Source: Phytoactinopolyspora limicola (GTDB taxonomy: Bacteria > Actinomycetota > Actinomycetes > Jiangellales > Jiangellaceae). Taken from it: DNA of 64,000 bases. The DNA lies in assembly GCF_011320225.1 (NCBI RefSeq), contig NZ_JAAOEN010000004.1, positions 124,001 to 188,000 of the forward strand, written 5' to 3'. Position numbers and translations under genes: made by a program. Of the stretch, positions 33,950 through 42,633 are shown one piece after another (within the stretch, counting starts at the first letter, position 1; the number at the start of each line of letters is the position of its first letter). Below the pieces are notes generated by a model, which worked only from the letters and a program-made list of their open reading frames with translations, searched no databases and was not told where the DNA came from.

Positions 33950-35521
33950 CTAGTGCTGTTGGTGCTGCTGGTCGGATGGGTCGGCTTCACGTCCGAGCGG
34001 GCGGACGTGGCGCAACACGGCGACGACGAGGACCGCGACGGCGGACAGTAGGACCGCGCTGCTGGCGGCGATGACGTTGAATCCGGTGGTGAAGGCCTCC
34101 CGGGCGGTGGTGATGAGTTCAGTGCCGAGCGCCGAAGGCAACTCCCCGGCGACGGCGAAAGCGTTGGCGAAGCTGTCTCGGGCGATATCCGCGGCCGGGC
34201 CCGGAACCGCTGCGGGGATCGTGTCGGCCAGCTGGCTGCTGTAGATCGAGGTGCCGGCCGTCCCCAAGGTGGCGATCCCCATGGCCAGCCCCAGCTCACT
34301 ACCCGTCTCGGACGTCGCGGCGGCGGATCCGGTCTTCTCCGGCGGGGCGGCGCTGACCACCATGTCGGTCCCCAGCGCGAGCAGCGGCACGATACCGGAG
34401 GCGAAGACGGTGGCGCCGACGACGAGAAGCACCACGCCGGACTCCGCTTCGAGCTGGGTCAGCAGGCCGAGCCCCACAACCGCGATGACCAGGCCACCGG
34501 TGATGACGTAGGCCGGGCGCAGCCGCCGGGCGAGGAGCGGAGCGACGACCGAGGTGACGACGAACGCTCCGGCCATCGGGAGGAACCACAGGCCTGCTCG
34601 CAGCGGCGACATACCCTCGACGAGCTGCAGGTACTGGGTGAAGAAGAGCATGATGGCGGACATGGTGATCGCCGCCATCAACAGTCCGATCACCGCGCCG
34701 GAGAAGCTGCGACGACGGAACATCCGCAGATCGAGCAGCGGGTCGGCCAGGGTGTTCTGCCGACGGACGAACAACCAGCCGACGACGGCGCCGCCCACCA
34801 CGGCCAGTGATGGCACGGCGGTGAGAGCTTGGTCCTTGGCGATCTCCTTGACGCCATAGACGACGGGCAGGATGGCGCCCAGGGACAATACGACGCTGAC
34901 GAGGTCGAGCCGCCCCGCGTGTGGATCATGATATTCGGGCAACAGCATCGGCCCGGCCACCAGCAGGATCACCATGATGGGGACACCGAGGAGGAACACC
35001 GATCCCCACCAGAAGTTCTCCAGCATGGCGCCGCCGACGGCGGGGCCGATCGCGGTGCCCAGCGAGAAAGACATCCCCCAGATACCGATGGCGAGACCAC
35101 GCTGTTTGGGTTCTTTGAACATGGTCCCGATGAGCGACAGCGTCGACGGCATCAACGTCGCACCGGCGATGCCGAGCAACGCCCGGGTCACGATGAGCAT
35201 CTCCGCGCTGGCGGAGTAGGCGGCGAGCACCGACGCGGCACCGAAGGCGGTGGCGCCGATCAGCAGCAACCGGCGCCGCCCGATCCGGTCGCCGAGGGTC
35301 CCCATGGTGATGAGGAGTCCGGCGACCATGAAGCCGTAGATGTCGGTGATCCACAGCATCTGGGTGTTGCTGGCGCCGAGGTCGGCACCCAGGTGGGGCA
35401 GCGCCATGTACAGCACGGTCAGGTCGAGGGCGATCAGGATCGTTGGCAGGGCCAGTACGGCCAGCCCCAGCCACTGGCGTGGCCCGGCGCGGCGTGCGGA
35501 CAGCGTCTCCGAGGTGATCAT
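33950..35521 (-). CDS. MFS drug exporter, DHA2 (14-TMS) family
   Basis: 523 residues, about 14 membrane helices, of the EmrB/QacA/SmvA type. Motif A is GTLGDRIGRRRLL, and the family segment GIAGATLMPSTLSLIGTMF and ALDLTVLYMALPHL are clear. It is a proton-coupled exporter of cationic or hydrophobic drugs. The C-terminus ends in a His/Gln tail, and the downstream 70 bp to wrbA is a GGTGTTGGTGGC-type low-complexity tract. Confidence 0.93.
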   Translation of the reverse strand: MITSETLSARRAGPRQWLGLAVLALPTILIALDLTVLYMALPHLGADLGASNTQMLWITDIYGFMVAGLLITMGTLGDRIGRRRLLLIGATAFGAASVLAAYSASAEMLIVTRALLGIAGATLMPSTLSLIGTMFKEPKQRGLAIGIWGMSFSLGTAIGPAVGGAMLENFWWGSVFLLGVPIMVILLVAGPMLLPEYHDPHAGRLDLVSVVLSLGAILPVVYGVKEIAKDQALTAVPSLAVVGGAVVGWLFVRRQNTLADPLLDLRMFRRRSFSGAVIGLLMAAITMSAIMLFFTQYLQLVEGMSPLRAGLWFLPMAGAFVVTSVVAPLLARRLRPAYVITGGLVIAVVGLGLLTQLEAESGVVLLVVGATVFASGIVPLLALGTDMVVSAAPPEKTGSAAATSETGSELGLAMGIATLGTAGTSIYSSQLADTIPAAVPGPAADIARDSFANAFAVAGELPSALGTELITTAREAFTTGFNVIAASSAVLLSAVAVLVVAVLRHVRPLGREADPSDQQHQQH

Positions 35522-35625
35522 CGGACCCCTTCGCGGTAGTCGTCGATGCCACCATCACGTCTGTGCCTTACCGTGTTCTGCCCATAACCTGTCGGCGCCC
35601 TGACCGCGGCGTGCTCGCCGGCTAG

Positions 35626-36378
35626 TCAGCCGGTCACGCCGTCATAGATCAGGGCGACGGCGAAGACGGCCAGCAGGACGAGGACCCAGCGGTCGAACAC
35701 GTCCTCGCGCATCCGGTGGGCGTACCTCGCCGCCGCCCACAGCACCAGCATGATCGGGACCAGTGCCAGCACACCTTGCCGGAGCCGGTCGGCGTCGAAC
35801 ATCCCCAGCGCCACCAGCGTGCCGGTCTGGACCACGGCGAATACCAGGAACAACGTGACGATCGAGACGATGAAGACCTGCCGTGCCAACCGCAACCCGT
35901 GCAGGTACATGGTCAGCATCGGCCCGGAGATACCGGTCGATCCCTGGAGGAGTCCCGCCACGAGCCCCACCGGTGGAGCTACGTACCGAGCTAGCCCGGC
36001 GGGGATGGCGAACCCGTTGTTGACCAGCCGCATCACCAGATAGAGAACGATCACCCCGCCCAGTGCCAGCGACAGCCACCGCGGGTCCAGCACCTTCAGT
36101 CCGAAGGTCCCGACGAGTGCCCCCACCGCACCCCCGGCCACCATCACCGGGACGTCCCTGGTGGCATGCCAGTGTTCCCGGTGGGTCCAGAGCATCCACG
36201 CGTTGGTCACCACTCCGGGGATGGCCATCACTACCACCGCGTGCTCCACCCCGAGGAAGATCGCCATCGTGGGGATGGCGACCTGTGGCAGCCCGGTGCC
36301 GGTCACGCCTTTGACGAACGCCCCGACCGACATCGCGACGAGGATGACGAGAAGCTCGGTCAACGTCTCACCCTGCAC
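35626..36378 (-). CDS. TauE/SafE-type membrane permease
   Basis: A 250-residue protein with about eight membrane helices in two repeats (GAFVKGVTGTGLPQVAIP, then LVAGLLQGSTGISGPM). TauE/SafE proteins carry sulfite, sulfoacetate or other organic anions, often outward. The GTG start overlaps the end of ABC system 2 permease B by 11 bp, making it last gene of that operon. It may export a product of the imported compound. Confidence 0.88.
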   Translation of the reverse strand: MQGETLTELLVILVAMSVGAFVKGVTGTGLPQVAIPTMAIFLGVEHAVVVMAIPGVVTNAWMLWTHREHWHATRDVPVMVAGGAVGALVGTFGLKVLDPRWLSLALGGVIVLYLVMRLVNNGFAIPAGLARYVAPPVGLVAGLLQGSTGISGPMLTMYLHGLRLARQVFIVSIVTLFLVFAVVQTGTLVALGMFDADRLRQGVLALVPIMLVLWAAARYAHRMREDVFDRWVLVLLAVFAVALIYDGVTG

Positions 36379-37189
36379 CTTGGCGGTACCACGGGCACCA
36401 CCGACGGGTGGCCCAGCGGGCGAGGAACAGGGTGAGGATGCCGAACAGAGCCAGGGCCAGCACGGCCACGAACGCCTCGTTGTGCCGGAACGAGCGCGCG
36501 TTGAGCAGGATGTAGAAGCCGAGGCCTTCGATGCCGATCAGGTACTCGGCGACCACTGCCGCGATCAGCGCCCGCCCGGCAGCCAGCCGGAATCCGGCTA
36601 GTACGTACGGCAGCGACGCCGGCAGCACCACGCCGAACCAGACGGCGAGCCGGCCGGCCCGGAACGACGACGCCACCTCCAGGTAGTCGCGCGACACCGA
36701 CCGGGAGCCGTCGTACATGCTCAGCGCCATGGGGAAGAACGCGGCGAACACGATGATCGCCAGCCGCGCCCCCTCGGTGTAGCCGAACCACATCGTCACC
36801 AACGGCAGCACGGCGACCATCGGCAGCGCGAAGAGCCCGTATACGTAGATCTTGAGGCTGCGGTCGATCCAGCGGACCTGCCCCATGGCCAAGCCGACGA
36901 CGGTACCGAGCACGACGGCCACCACCATGCCTTGCACGATGGGTACCACGGTGCCGGACAACGCGGCCAGGAACTCGGAGCTGGTCACGACCTCGGGGAT
37001 GACGGCGGCCACCCGCGTCGGCCGGGCCACGTAATGCGGCGCGAACACGTGTGTGAACAGCTCCCACAGCGCGAAGATCACCAGGGCGGTACTACCTTTG
37101 ACCCACACCGGGTACGGCAGCCGCGGCCGGCGGGTGCGGGCCGGCCGGCCGGCGGCGGAGCCCACGTGGGTGGCCGGTGCGGCGGTCAC
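36368..37189 (-). CDS. ABC transporter permease, SsuC/TauC type (system 2, permease B)
   Basis: A 273-residue permease with EAA loop EVASSFRAGRLAVWFGVVLPASLPYVLAG. The GTG start (VTAAPATHVGSAAG) overlaps the preceding permease stop as GTGA; a longer in-frame ORF to 37264 runs inside that gene. It is similar to the permease at 14367-15227, including ASLPY(L/V)(V/L)AGFRLA. Confidence 0.9.
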   Translation of the reverse strand: MTAAPATHVGSAAGRPARTRRPRLPYPVWVKGSTALVIFALWELFTHVFAPHYVARPTRVAAVIPEVVTSSEFLAALSGTVVPIVQGMVVAVVLGTVVGLAMGQVRWIDRSLKIYVYGLFALPMVAVLPLVTMWFGYTEGARLAIIVFAAFFPMALSMYDGSRSVSRDYLEVASSFRAGRLAVWFGVVLPASLPYVLAGFRLAAGRALIAAVVAEYLIGIEGLGFYILLNARSFRHNEAFVAVLALALFGILTLFLARWATRRWCPWYRQGAG

Positions 37190-38001
37190 GACGGCCCCCG
37201 CCAGGCGGCGAACCGGCGTTCGAGGGCATGCCCGAGGGCCAGCAGGAGCACGCCCAGAATGCACACCACCAGGATCGTGGCGAAGACCGCGGCGGTGTCG
37301 AACCGGCGGGAGGTGATGAGGATCAGCTCACCGAGGCCGCTGACCGCGAGGAAGAACTCCGCGGCGATCATGCCGACGAGGGCGCGGGCGATGGCCAGCC
37401 GGATCCCGGTCATGGCGAACGGGATGGTGTATGGGATGACGACGTCACGCCACAGGTGCCGCTCCCTGGCCCGGAAGGATCTGGCCACCTCGATGTGCCG
37501 GGCTGGGATACTCGACGCACCCTCATACACGGTGATGATCACCGGGAAGACCGCGAACAGGAACACCACGATCACCTTGGGGGTGAACCCGAACCCGAAG
37601 ATGGCCAGGATGAACGGGATGAGCGCCACCATCGGCATCGCGTAGAGGCCGGTGATCCAGTCTTCGAGTCCGACCCGGAGGAAACGGACCCGGGCCAGCA
37701 GCAATCCCGCCGGCAGCCCGACCAGCACGGCGATGATCAGGCCGGCGCCGAATACCTGCGCCGACGCTAGGAGGGCGGTGGGCAGCTCGCCGCTGGCCAC
37801 GAGTTCGCCCAGCCGGCGCACGGTGTCGGTGAACGGTACGAGGAAGACCGGGTCGATGAGGTGGCCGGCGAGCTCCCAGATCGCGGCGCCGGCCAGCAGG
37901 CTGGCACCGTAGGTGAGCAGTGCGCTGGAACGCCGCCGCCGGACCGGCCGGGCGGCCGCCGGCGCCGGCGCCGGCCCGAGCGTCGGCGTGGTGGTGGTCA
38001 T
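37186..38001 (-). CDS. ABC transporter permease, SsuC/TauC type (system 2, permease A)
   Basis: A 271-residue permease with an N-terminal Pro/Ala stretch, then about six helices and EAA loop EVARSFRARERHLWRDVVIPYTIPFAMTG. It parallels the permease at 15285-16103 (GLEDWITGLYAMPMVALIPFILAIFGFGF versus GLEDYITFLYIMPN...). Second transmembrane subunit of the NMT1-type importer. Confidence 0.92.
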   Translation of the reverse strand: MTTTTPTLGPAPAPAAARPVRRRRSSALLTYGASLLAGAAIWELAGHLIDPVFLVPFTDTVRRLGELVASGELPTALLASAQVFGAGLIIAVLVGLPAGLLLARVRFLRVGLEDWITGLYAMPMVALIPFILAIFGFGFTPKVIVVFLFAVFPVIITVYEGASSIPARHIEVARSFRARERHLWRDVVIPYTIPFAMTGIRLAIARALVGMIAAEFFLAVSGLGELILITSRRFDTAAVFATILVVCILGVLLLALGHALERRFAAWRGPS

Positions 38002-38052
38002 GGCTCAACACCTGCGCTGGTGATCGCCGTCGCGCCGCCGCCGGTGTGACCG

Positions 38053-39141
38053 TCAGCCATGTTCCTCGACCAGAGCGAAGGCCTCGTCCCAGAGGGTGGT
38101 GTCGACGATGGAGGTGTACTCCGGTGCGTCCGCATCCGGGATGTTGCCGAGCCGGACCTGTTCGGCGACCGTCGCGTCGATCTTCTCCTGCGGCAGCCCG
38201 TGCCGATCGAGCGGCCAGAACTCGAGCTCCAGGAAGTCGCGCAGTGCCGCCCTGGACACTTCCTCGCTGTGACCGGTCGCGCCGGTGATGATGTCGACGA
38301 CCTCGTCCTCGTGCGCCGGATCCTGCATGTACCGGATCGCCTCGGTCATCGCCGCCAGCGCCCGGACCAGCTCCGCACGCTGCGCGTCGACCGTGCTGGC
38401 GAGTGCCCAGACCACGAGGTAGTGCTGGGTGGGATCGATGTCGGCGAGCATCGTCACCACGTGCATGGGGTTCTCGCCCTGCTCCTCGATGACGTAGAGG
38501 TCGTCGATGTGGATCACCGAGTTGTCGAGTTGACCGGCCGCCACGGCCTGGATGGCCGACGGGCCCGGGAACGACGGGGTCTCCACGTCGTCGATGCCGA
38601 GTCCGCACGAGTCGAGGACGATCTCCAGCACGCTGTACCGGGCGCCGCCGACCGAGTCGACGGCGATGTCCTGGCCGGCCAGGTCGGCGCACGACTGCAC
38701 GGCCGGGTCGACCGATCCGACCAGCCAGTCGATGTTGTCCATTCCCATGATCGCCGAGACGTCGACCCCGGTGCCGGCGAACGTCACGACCGGACCGGTG
38801 GGTGAATACGCCAGGTCGAGGTCTCCGCTCTGTACGGCGCGGGCGGCGTCGACCCCGGTCTCCATGGAGCGGAAGGTGACCTCGACGCCGTACTTGTCGA
38901 ACAGGCCGGTCTCGTCGGCGACCGCCGTGTGCACCATGGCGTAGATGGACGGGATCCCGATGGTGCCGAACGTCAGCGACCCGACCGGTTCAAGGGCCGC
39001 ATCACCACCACCTCCGCCCGGGCCGTCGTCGGAGCCCTGAGCGTCGTCCGAGCCGCACGCGGCCAGGGTCAGGGTGATCGTGGCCAGCAGGGCGAGGCCG
39101 GATCGGCCTCGGTGTGATCGAAGGGTCGGGTGTCGTCTCAT
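38053..39141 (-). CDS. NMT1/THI5-type solute-binding lipoprotein (system 2)
   Basis: A 362-residue lipoprotein with lipobox LTLAAC and a Gly/Asp-rich linker. The receptor domain includes VQSGDLDLAYSPTGPVV and VDPAVQSCADLAGQDIAV. It shares order and several segments with the system 1 receptor (16170-17249). The ligand is unknown; the family favours heteroaromatic or sulfonated small molecules. It lies between ATPase and permease genes. Confidence 0.92.
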   Translation of the reverse strand: MRRHPTLRSHRGRSGLALLATITLTLAACGSDDAQGSDDGPGGGGGDAALEPVGSLTFGTIGIPSIYAMVHTAVADETGLFDKYGVEVTFRSMETGVDAARAVQSGDLDLAYSPTGPVVTFAGTGVDVSAIMGMDNIDWLVGSVDPAVQSCADLAGQDIAVDSVGGARYSVLEIVLDSCGLGIDDVETPSFPGPSAIQAVAAGQLDNSVIHIDDLYVIEEQGENPMHVVTMLADIDPTQHYLVVWALASTVDAQRAELVRALAAMTEAIRYMQDPAHEDEVVDIITGATGHSEEVSRAALRDFLELEFWPLDRHGLPQEKIDATVAEQVRLGNIPDADAPEYTSIVDTTLWDEAFALVEEHG

Positions 39142-39146
39142 CGTCG

Positions 39147-39968
39147 TTACCTTTCGACGCTGTTGTGGTCGTCGGGTGTGCTCATGACGAGGTTCCAGAC
39201 CTGTTCTCGTAGCTCGTGGAACCGGGGGTCGGTGGTGGTGGCCCGGGTCCGAGGCCGGGCCAGGTCCACGTCGATGACCTGATGGACGGTGCTCGGCCGG
39301 CCTTTCAGGACCACCACACGGTCACCCATCAACACCGCCTCGTCGATGGAGTGGGTGACGAACACCATCGACGTGGGCCGGGTGTCCCAGATCCGGAGCA
39401 GCTCGAACTGCAGGACCTCACGGGTCTGGGCATCCAGCGCGCCGAACGGTTCGTCCATGAGCAAAACTTTTGGTTCGACGGCCAGTGCCCGGGCCAGCCC
39501 GGCCCGCTGCTGCATCCCCCCGGACAGCTGGTACGGGTAGGAGTTCTCGAATCCCCGGAGTCCGACGAGCTCGATGAACGCGGGGACCCGTTCGGCGATG
39601 GCCCGCCTCGACACACCGGCCATCCGCAACCCGTAGGCCACATTGCGGAAGACCGTCTTCCATGGGAACAGTCCGAAGTGCTGGAAGACGACGGCGACAC
39701 CTTCCGGAGGCTCGACCACCGGCGCGCCGTCGATCCGGACCTCGCCGGTACTCGGCGCCACGAGTCCGTCGATACATCGCAGCAGGGTGGTCTTGCCGCA
39801 ACCCGAGGGCCCGACGAGGGTGACCACCTCGGCGCTGCCGACGTCGAGGTCGATGTCGTCGAATACGCACAACTCGTCGAAGTATTTGCCTAGGCCGCGG
39901 ATCTGGATGCGGCTCGTGGCGGCCGCTGGATCATGGACGGCGTTGATGTCGCGTGGGGTCGATCGCAC
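39147..39968 (-). CDS. ABC transporter ATPase, SsuB/TauB/NMT1 type (system 2)
   Basis: A 273-residue ATPase with GPSGCGKTT, VFQHFGLFPWKTV, LSGGMQQRAGLARAL, VLLMDEPFGALD and VFVTHSIDEA. I chose the GTG with AGAGGAG five bases upstream; a GTG two codons earlier is possible. First gene of the five-gene system 2 operon (ATPase-SBP-permease-permease-TauE), with two operators upstream. Its high similarity to the system 1 ATPase indicates duplication of the importer with gene-order change. Confidence 0.93.
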   Translation of the reverse strand: MRSTPRDINAVHDPAAATSRIQIRGLGKYFDELCVFDDIDLDVGSAEVVTLVGPSGCGKTTLLRCIDGLVAPSTGEVRIDGAPVVEPPEGVAVVFQHFGLFPWKTVFRNVAYGLRMAGVSRRAIAERVPAFIELVGLRGFENSYPYQLSGGMQQRAGLARALAVEPKVLLMDEPFGALDAQTREVLQFELLRIWDTRPTSMVFVTHSIDEAVLMGDRVVVLKGRPSTVHQVIDVDLARPRTRATTTDPRFHELREQVWNLVMSTPDDHNSVER

Positions 39969-40004
39969 CGTCACTCCTCTCGGGCTGAGCAGACCGGAGT
40001 GGCT

Positions 40005-40016
40005 ACAATCGTTTGC
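40005..40016. promoter_or_regulatory. LacI-type operator (inverse of GCAAACGATTGT)
   Basis: First of two sites ahead of ABC system 2, 36 bp upstream of its first gene. Confidence 0.77.
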
Positions 40017-40030
40017 AGGCTACCATGGCT

Positions 40031-40042
40031 ACAAACGATTGC
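40031..40042. promoter_or_regulatory. LacI-type operator ACAAACGATTGC
   Basis: Second site, centred 26 bp from the first, so the two bound dimers would be about two and a half helical turns apart. Confidence 0.77.
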
Positions 40043-40054
40043 ACAAGATCACCT

Positions 40055-40185
40055 CCCCGGTGATCGTTGCTGGATTTCCGCCCTCACCCTCGGTGATCGT
40101 TGCTGGATTTGCGTCGCCATGGCGACGCAAATCCAGCAACGATCACCGGCGAGGAGCGACGCGAATCCGACAACGATCACCGGGG
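40055..40185. repeat. nested palindrome with 58-bp perfect core (GGTGATCGTTGC family)
   Basis: The core 40091-40148 is a loopless perfect palindrome with 29-bp arms centred on CCATGG. Outer arms CCCCGGTGATCGTTG (40055-40069) and its complement (40171-40185) are perfect over 15 bp. It shares the GGTGATCGTTGC...GGATTT sequence with the elements at 33106 and 62261. It lies downstream of the dehydrogenase gene stop and upstream of the ABC system 2 promoter. Confidence 0.88.
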
Positions 40186-40219
40186 CTTGAGGGGTGAGGT
40201 TGAGGAGGTGGGAGCACGC

Positions 40220-41215
40220 TCAGAGGCAGTCGGAGACGTCGACGTCTTCTGGCTCCAGCTCCACCCCGGCAGCCCGGGCCTGTTGAGTGAGCAGTGCGGC
40301 GAAGTCGGCGTCGGCCAACTCACTCGTACTCAACTGGGTCACCAACTGGTGCACAAGAGACACCACCGGCAGCGGAACGTCCAACTGCCGCCCCTCGTCG
40401 AGGCCGAGCTCTAGGTCCTTGCGCAGGAGGTGGCTGGTGAACGTCGGCGTGTAGTCGAGGTTGACCAGAGCCGGCGTCTTATAGCGGGAGAACACCGACC
40501 CCATCACGCTGTGGTTGAGGAAGTCGAGGTAGGCCGATCGCCGCACCCCGCCACGTTCGGCCAGCACGAGTGTCTCCGCCAAGACCTGGGTGGTAACCCC
40601 CAGCAGCAGGTTGTGGCAGATCTTGACCAACCGGCTGCGCTCCCCCTCTCCCACGTACGTCACGGACTCACCGAACAGCTCCAGCACCGGCAACACCAGC
40701 TCATAGGCGGCTCGTGGCCCAGACGTCACCACCGACAGCCGGCCGGCCCGCGCCACCTTCGGGTTGCCACTGACCGGCGCCGCCACCAGGGCGCAGTCGC
40801 GGCTCGCGGCTCGCTCGCGCACCCGCTGCGACGCCTGCGCCGACACCGTCGACGAGTCGATCAGCACGGCTGGAGCGCTGCCGGACCCCGCGAACAACCC
40901 CTTCTCGCCCAGTGTGACCTCCTCCAAGACGTCCGAGGCGGACACCATCGTCACGACGACGTCGCAGGCGGCGAGATCGGCCGGCGTCTCGACCGCGCGC
41001 GCTCCGCGTTCGACGAGGGGCTGTGCCTTCGCCGCCGTCCGGTTCCACACCGCGACGTCGAGTCCGGCCGCCAGCAACCGCTGGGCCAGCTCCATTCCCA
41101 TCCGGCCGAGCCCGATCCAGCCGACCTTGGGGTCAGTCAGGCCGGCGGCGCCACCGGCACCTTGCGGCCGCGGTTCCGGGTGGCTGTCGACAGTGTCCTT
41201 GGGACTCAGATTCAT
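40220..41215 (-). CDS. NAD(P)-dependent oxidoreductase, 3-hydroxyisobutyrate dehydrogenase family
   Basis: A 331-residue beta-hydroxyacid dehydrogenase. The Rossmann motif is VGWIGLGRMGMELAQRLLAAG at about residue 31, the substrate-binding loop VAAPVSGNPKVARAG, and the catalytic Lys segment SRLVKICHNLLLG. An unusual 28-residue Pro/Gly/Asp-rich extension precedes the Rossmann fold. It reduces or oxidises a short 3-hydroxy acid or semialdehyde, plausibly a late step of the pathway. Its own operator lies 26 bp upstream. Confidence 0.92.
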   Translation of the reverse strand: MNLSPKDTVDSHPEPRPQGAGGAAGLTDPKVGWIGLGRMGMELAQRLLAAGLDVAVWNRTAAKAQPLVERGARAVETPADLAACDVVVTMVSASDVLEEVTLGEKGLFAGSGSAPAVLIDSSTVSAQASQRVRERAASRDCALVAAPVSGNPKVARAGRLSVVTSGPRAAYELVLPVLELFGESVTYVGEGERSRLVKICHNLLLGVTTQVLAETLVLAERGGVRRSAYLDFLNHSVMGSVFSRYKTPALVNLDYTPTFTSHLLRKDLELGLDEGRQLDVPLPVVSLVHQLVTQLSTSELADADFAALLTQQARAAGVELEPEDVDVSDCL

Positions 41216-41240
41216 GGCTACCTCGCGATCAACGTCGACG

Positions 41241-41252
41241 GCAATCGTTTGC
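41241..41252. promoter_or_regulatory. LacI-type operator (inverse of GCAAACGATTGC)
   Basis: Occupies the 44-bp gap between the amidohydrolase stop and the dehydrogenase start, so the dehydrogenase probably has its own promoter although it lies behind an operon. Confidence 0.77.
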
Positions 41253-41259
41253 TAACGGA

Positions 41260-42633
41260 CTACTCCGCTGGAACGGGTTCGGCCAGCACATGGTGCCGGG
41301 TATCGCGCACCAACTCGTCGGCTCGGCCCATGTCCTCGTCCGGGCCGTGACCGCCACGAACCCGGGTCATACCGGCGACCATCACGGTGTCGACATCCCG
41401 GGCGCCGGACTGGAGCAGCACATGTGCGGCCAGGCCACAGACAGACGGACCTCCCGGTGGTGTCCGTAGGATCACCAGGTCGGCCTGTTTGCCCGGGGTC
41501 AGACTGCCGATCCTCTCGTCCAGCCCGAGCGCGGCCGCCCCGTACCGGGTGGCGAAGCGCAGAATGTCGTGCGGGGTCAGAGTCGGCAGTCCCGGCCGGC
41601 GCCGTCCGGTTCGTCCCTCGGCCCGGTCGGTGGCACCGTCGACGAAACCCTGCAAATGGAAGCCGAGCCGAAGCTGGCCGAAGAGATCGGCGTCGACGTA
41701 GCTGGGGATGTCACAACCCCAGGTCACGCGGACGCCACGCCGGAACGCCCGCCCCAGTACGGTGAACGGGGACCCGAGGCCGATCTCCACCGCGGGGGTA
41801 ACCGACAGGAACGATCCGGCGTCGGCGAGCATCACCAGTTCGTCGTCGGTGCAGACGTTGCCGTGCACCACCACCAGGTCGGGGCCGAGCAACCCGGCGT
41901 CGTTCATCTCGGTGATCTGCCCGGGGAAGTTGGAGTGGATGGTCATGCGCAGGCCGCGTTCCCGGGCGAAGGCCACCTCGCGCACACTCGTGTCGAGGTC
42001 GACGGTCTCGCGATCGCTCAACGCCAGCATGAGGCCGACCCGGCCACCACCCCGCTTGCCGATCTCCCCGGCCACGCGGTCGGCGTCGGTCAGCCGGGCG
42101 GCGTGCCCGCCGAACCCGCCCACCGGACGGTCTCGCAGGCTATATCCGTGTGCTCCGCGCATCCCGGAGTCCATCAGGCCGGCCACCGCCGCATCGGAGT
42201 GCGCCGGCGACGCCAGGCAGTGGCAGAAGTCCAGCGCGGTGGTCACCCCGTTGGACAACAACTCCAGGCCGCCCGCGTACCCACCGGCGTAGATGTCGTC
42301 GGGGCGATACCGGTTGCGGTAGGGCAGCACCTGCTCGAAGTACTCCCCCTTCCACAACTCGCTGGCCAGGCCACGCAGCGGCGTCTGCCAGAGGTGGATG
42401 TGGGTGTCGACCAGCCCGGGTAGCACCACCATCCCGGTGGCGTCGATCACCTCGTCGACCTCCCCCACCTCGTCCTTCGGCACCTGATGGTCCACCGCGA
42501 CGATGGTGTCGCCCTGAACCAGCACCTCGCCGGGGGTGAAATCGCCGAGCCGCTCGTCCATGGTCATGACCTGCCCGCCGCGGATCAGCACGCGCCGCGT
42601 ACCGTCCGGGTCGGGCCACCGGGTGTCAGTCAT
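41260..42633 (-). CDS. amidohydrolase, TrzA/8-oxoguanine deaminase/chlorohydrolase type
   Basis: A 457-residue amidohydrolase of the ATZ/TRZ-like group with all ligand motifs: GLVDTHIHLWQTPLRG, IHSNFPGQI, VVHGNVCTDDEL and WGCDIPSYVDADLFGQLR. Members deaminate or dechlorinate triazines, guanine-like rings, cytosine or S-adenosylhomocysteine. The product is a keto-heterocycle plus ammonia. The ATG start overlaps the ATPase stop by 8 bp, making it the last gene of the dipeptide-type ABC operon. Confidence 0.9.
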   Translation of the reverse strand: MTDTRWPDPDGTRRVLIRGGQVMTMDERLGDFTPGEVLVQGDTIVAVDHQVPKDEVGEVDEVIDATGMVVLPGLVDTHIHLWQTPLRGLASELWKGEYFEQVLPYRNRYRPDDIYAGGYAGGLELLSNGVTTALDFCHCLASPAHSDAAVAGLMDSGMRGAHGYSLRDRPVGGFGGHAARLTDADRVAGEIGKRGGGRVGLMLALSDRETVDLDTSVREVAFARERGLRMTIHSNFPGQITEMNDAGLLGPDLVVVHGNVCTDDELVMLADAGSFLSVTPAVEIGLGSPFTVLGRAFRRGVRVTWGCDIPSYVDADLFGQLRLGFHLQGFVDGATDRAEGRTGRRRPGLPTLTPHDILRFATRYGAAALGLDERIGSLTPGKQADLVILRTPPGGPSVCGLAAHVLLQSGARDVDTVMVAGMTRVRGGHGPDEDMGRADELVRDTRHHVLAEPVPAE

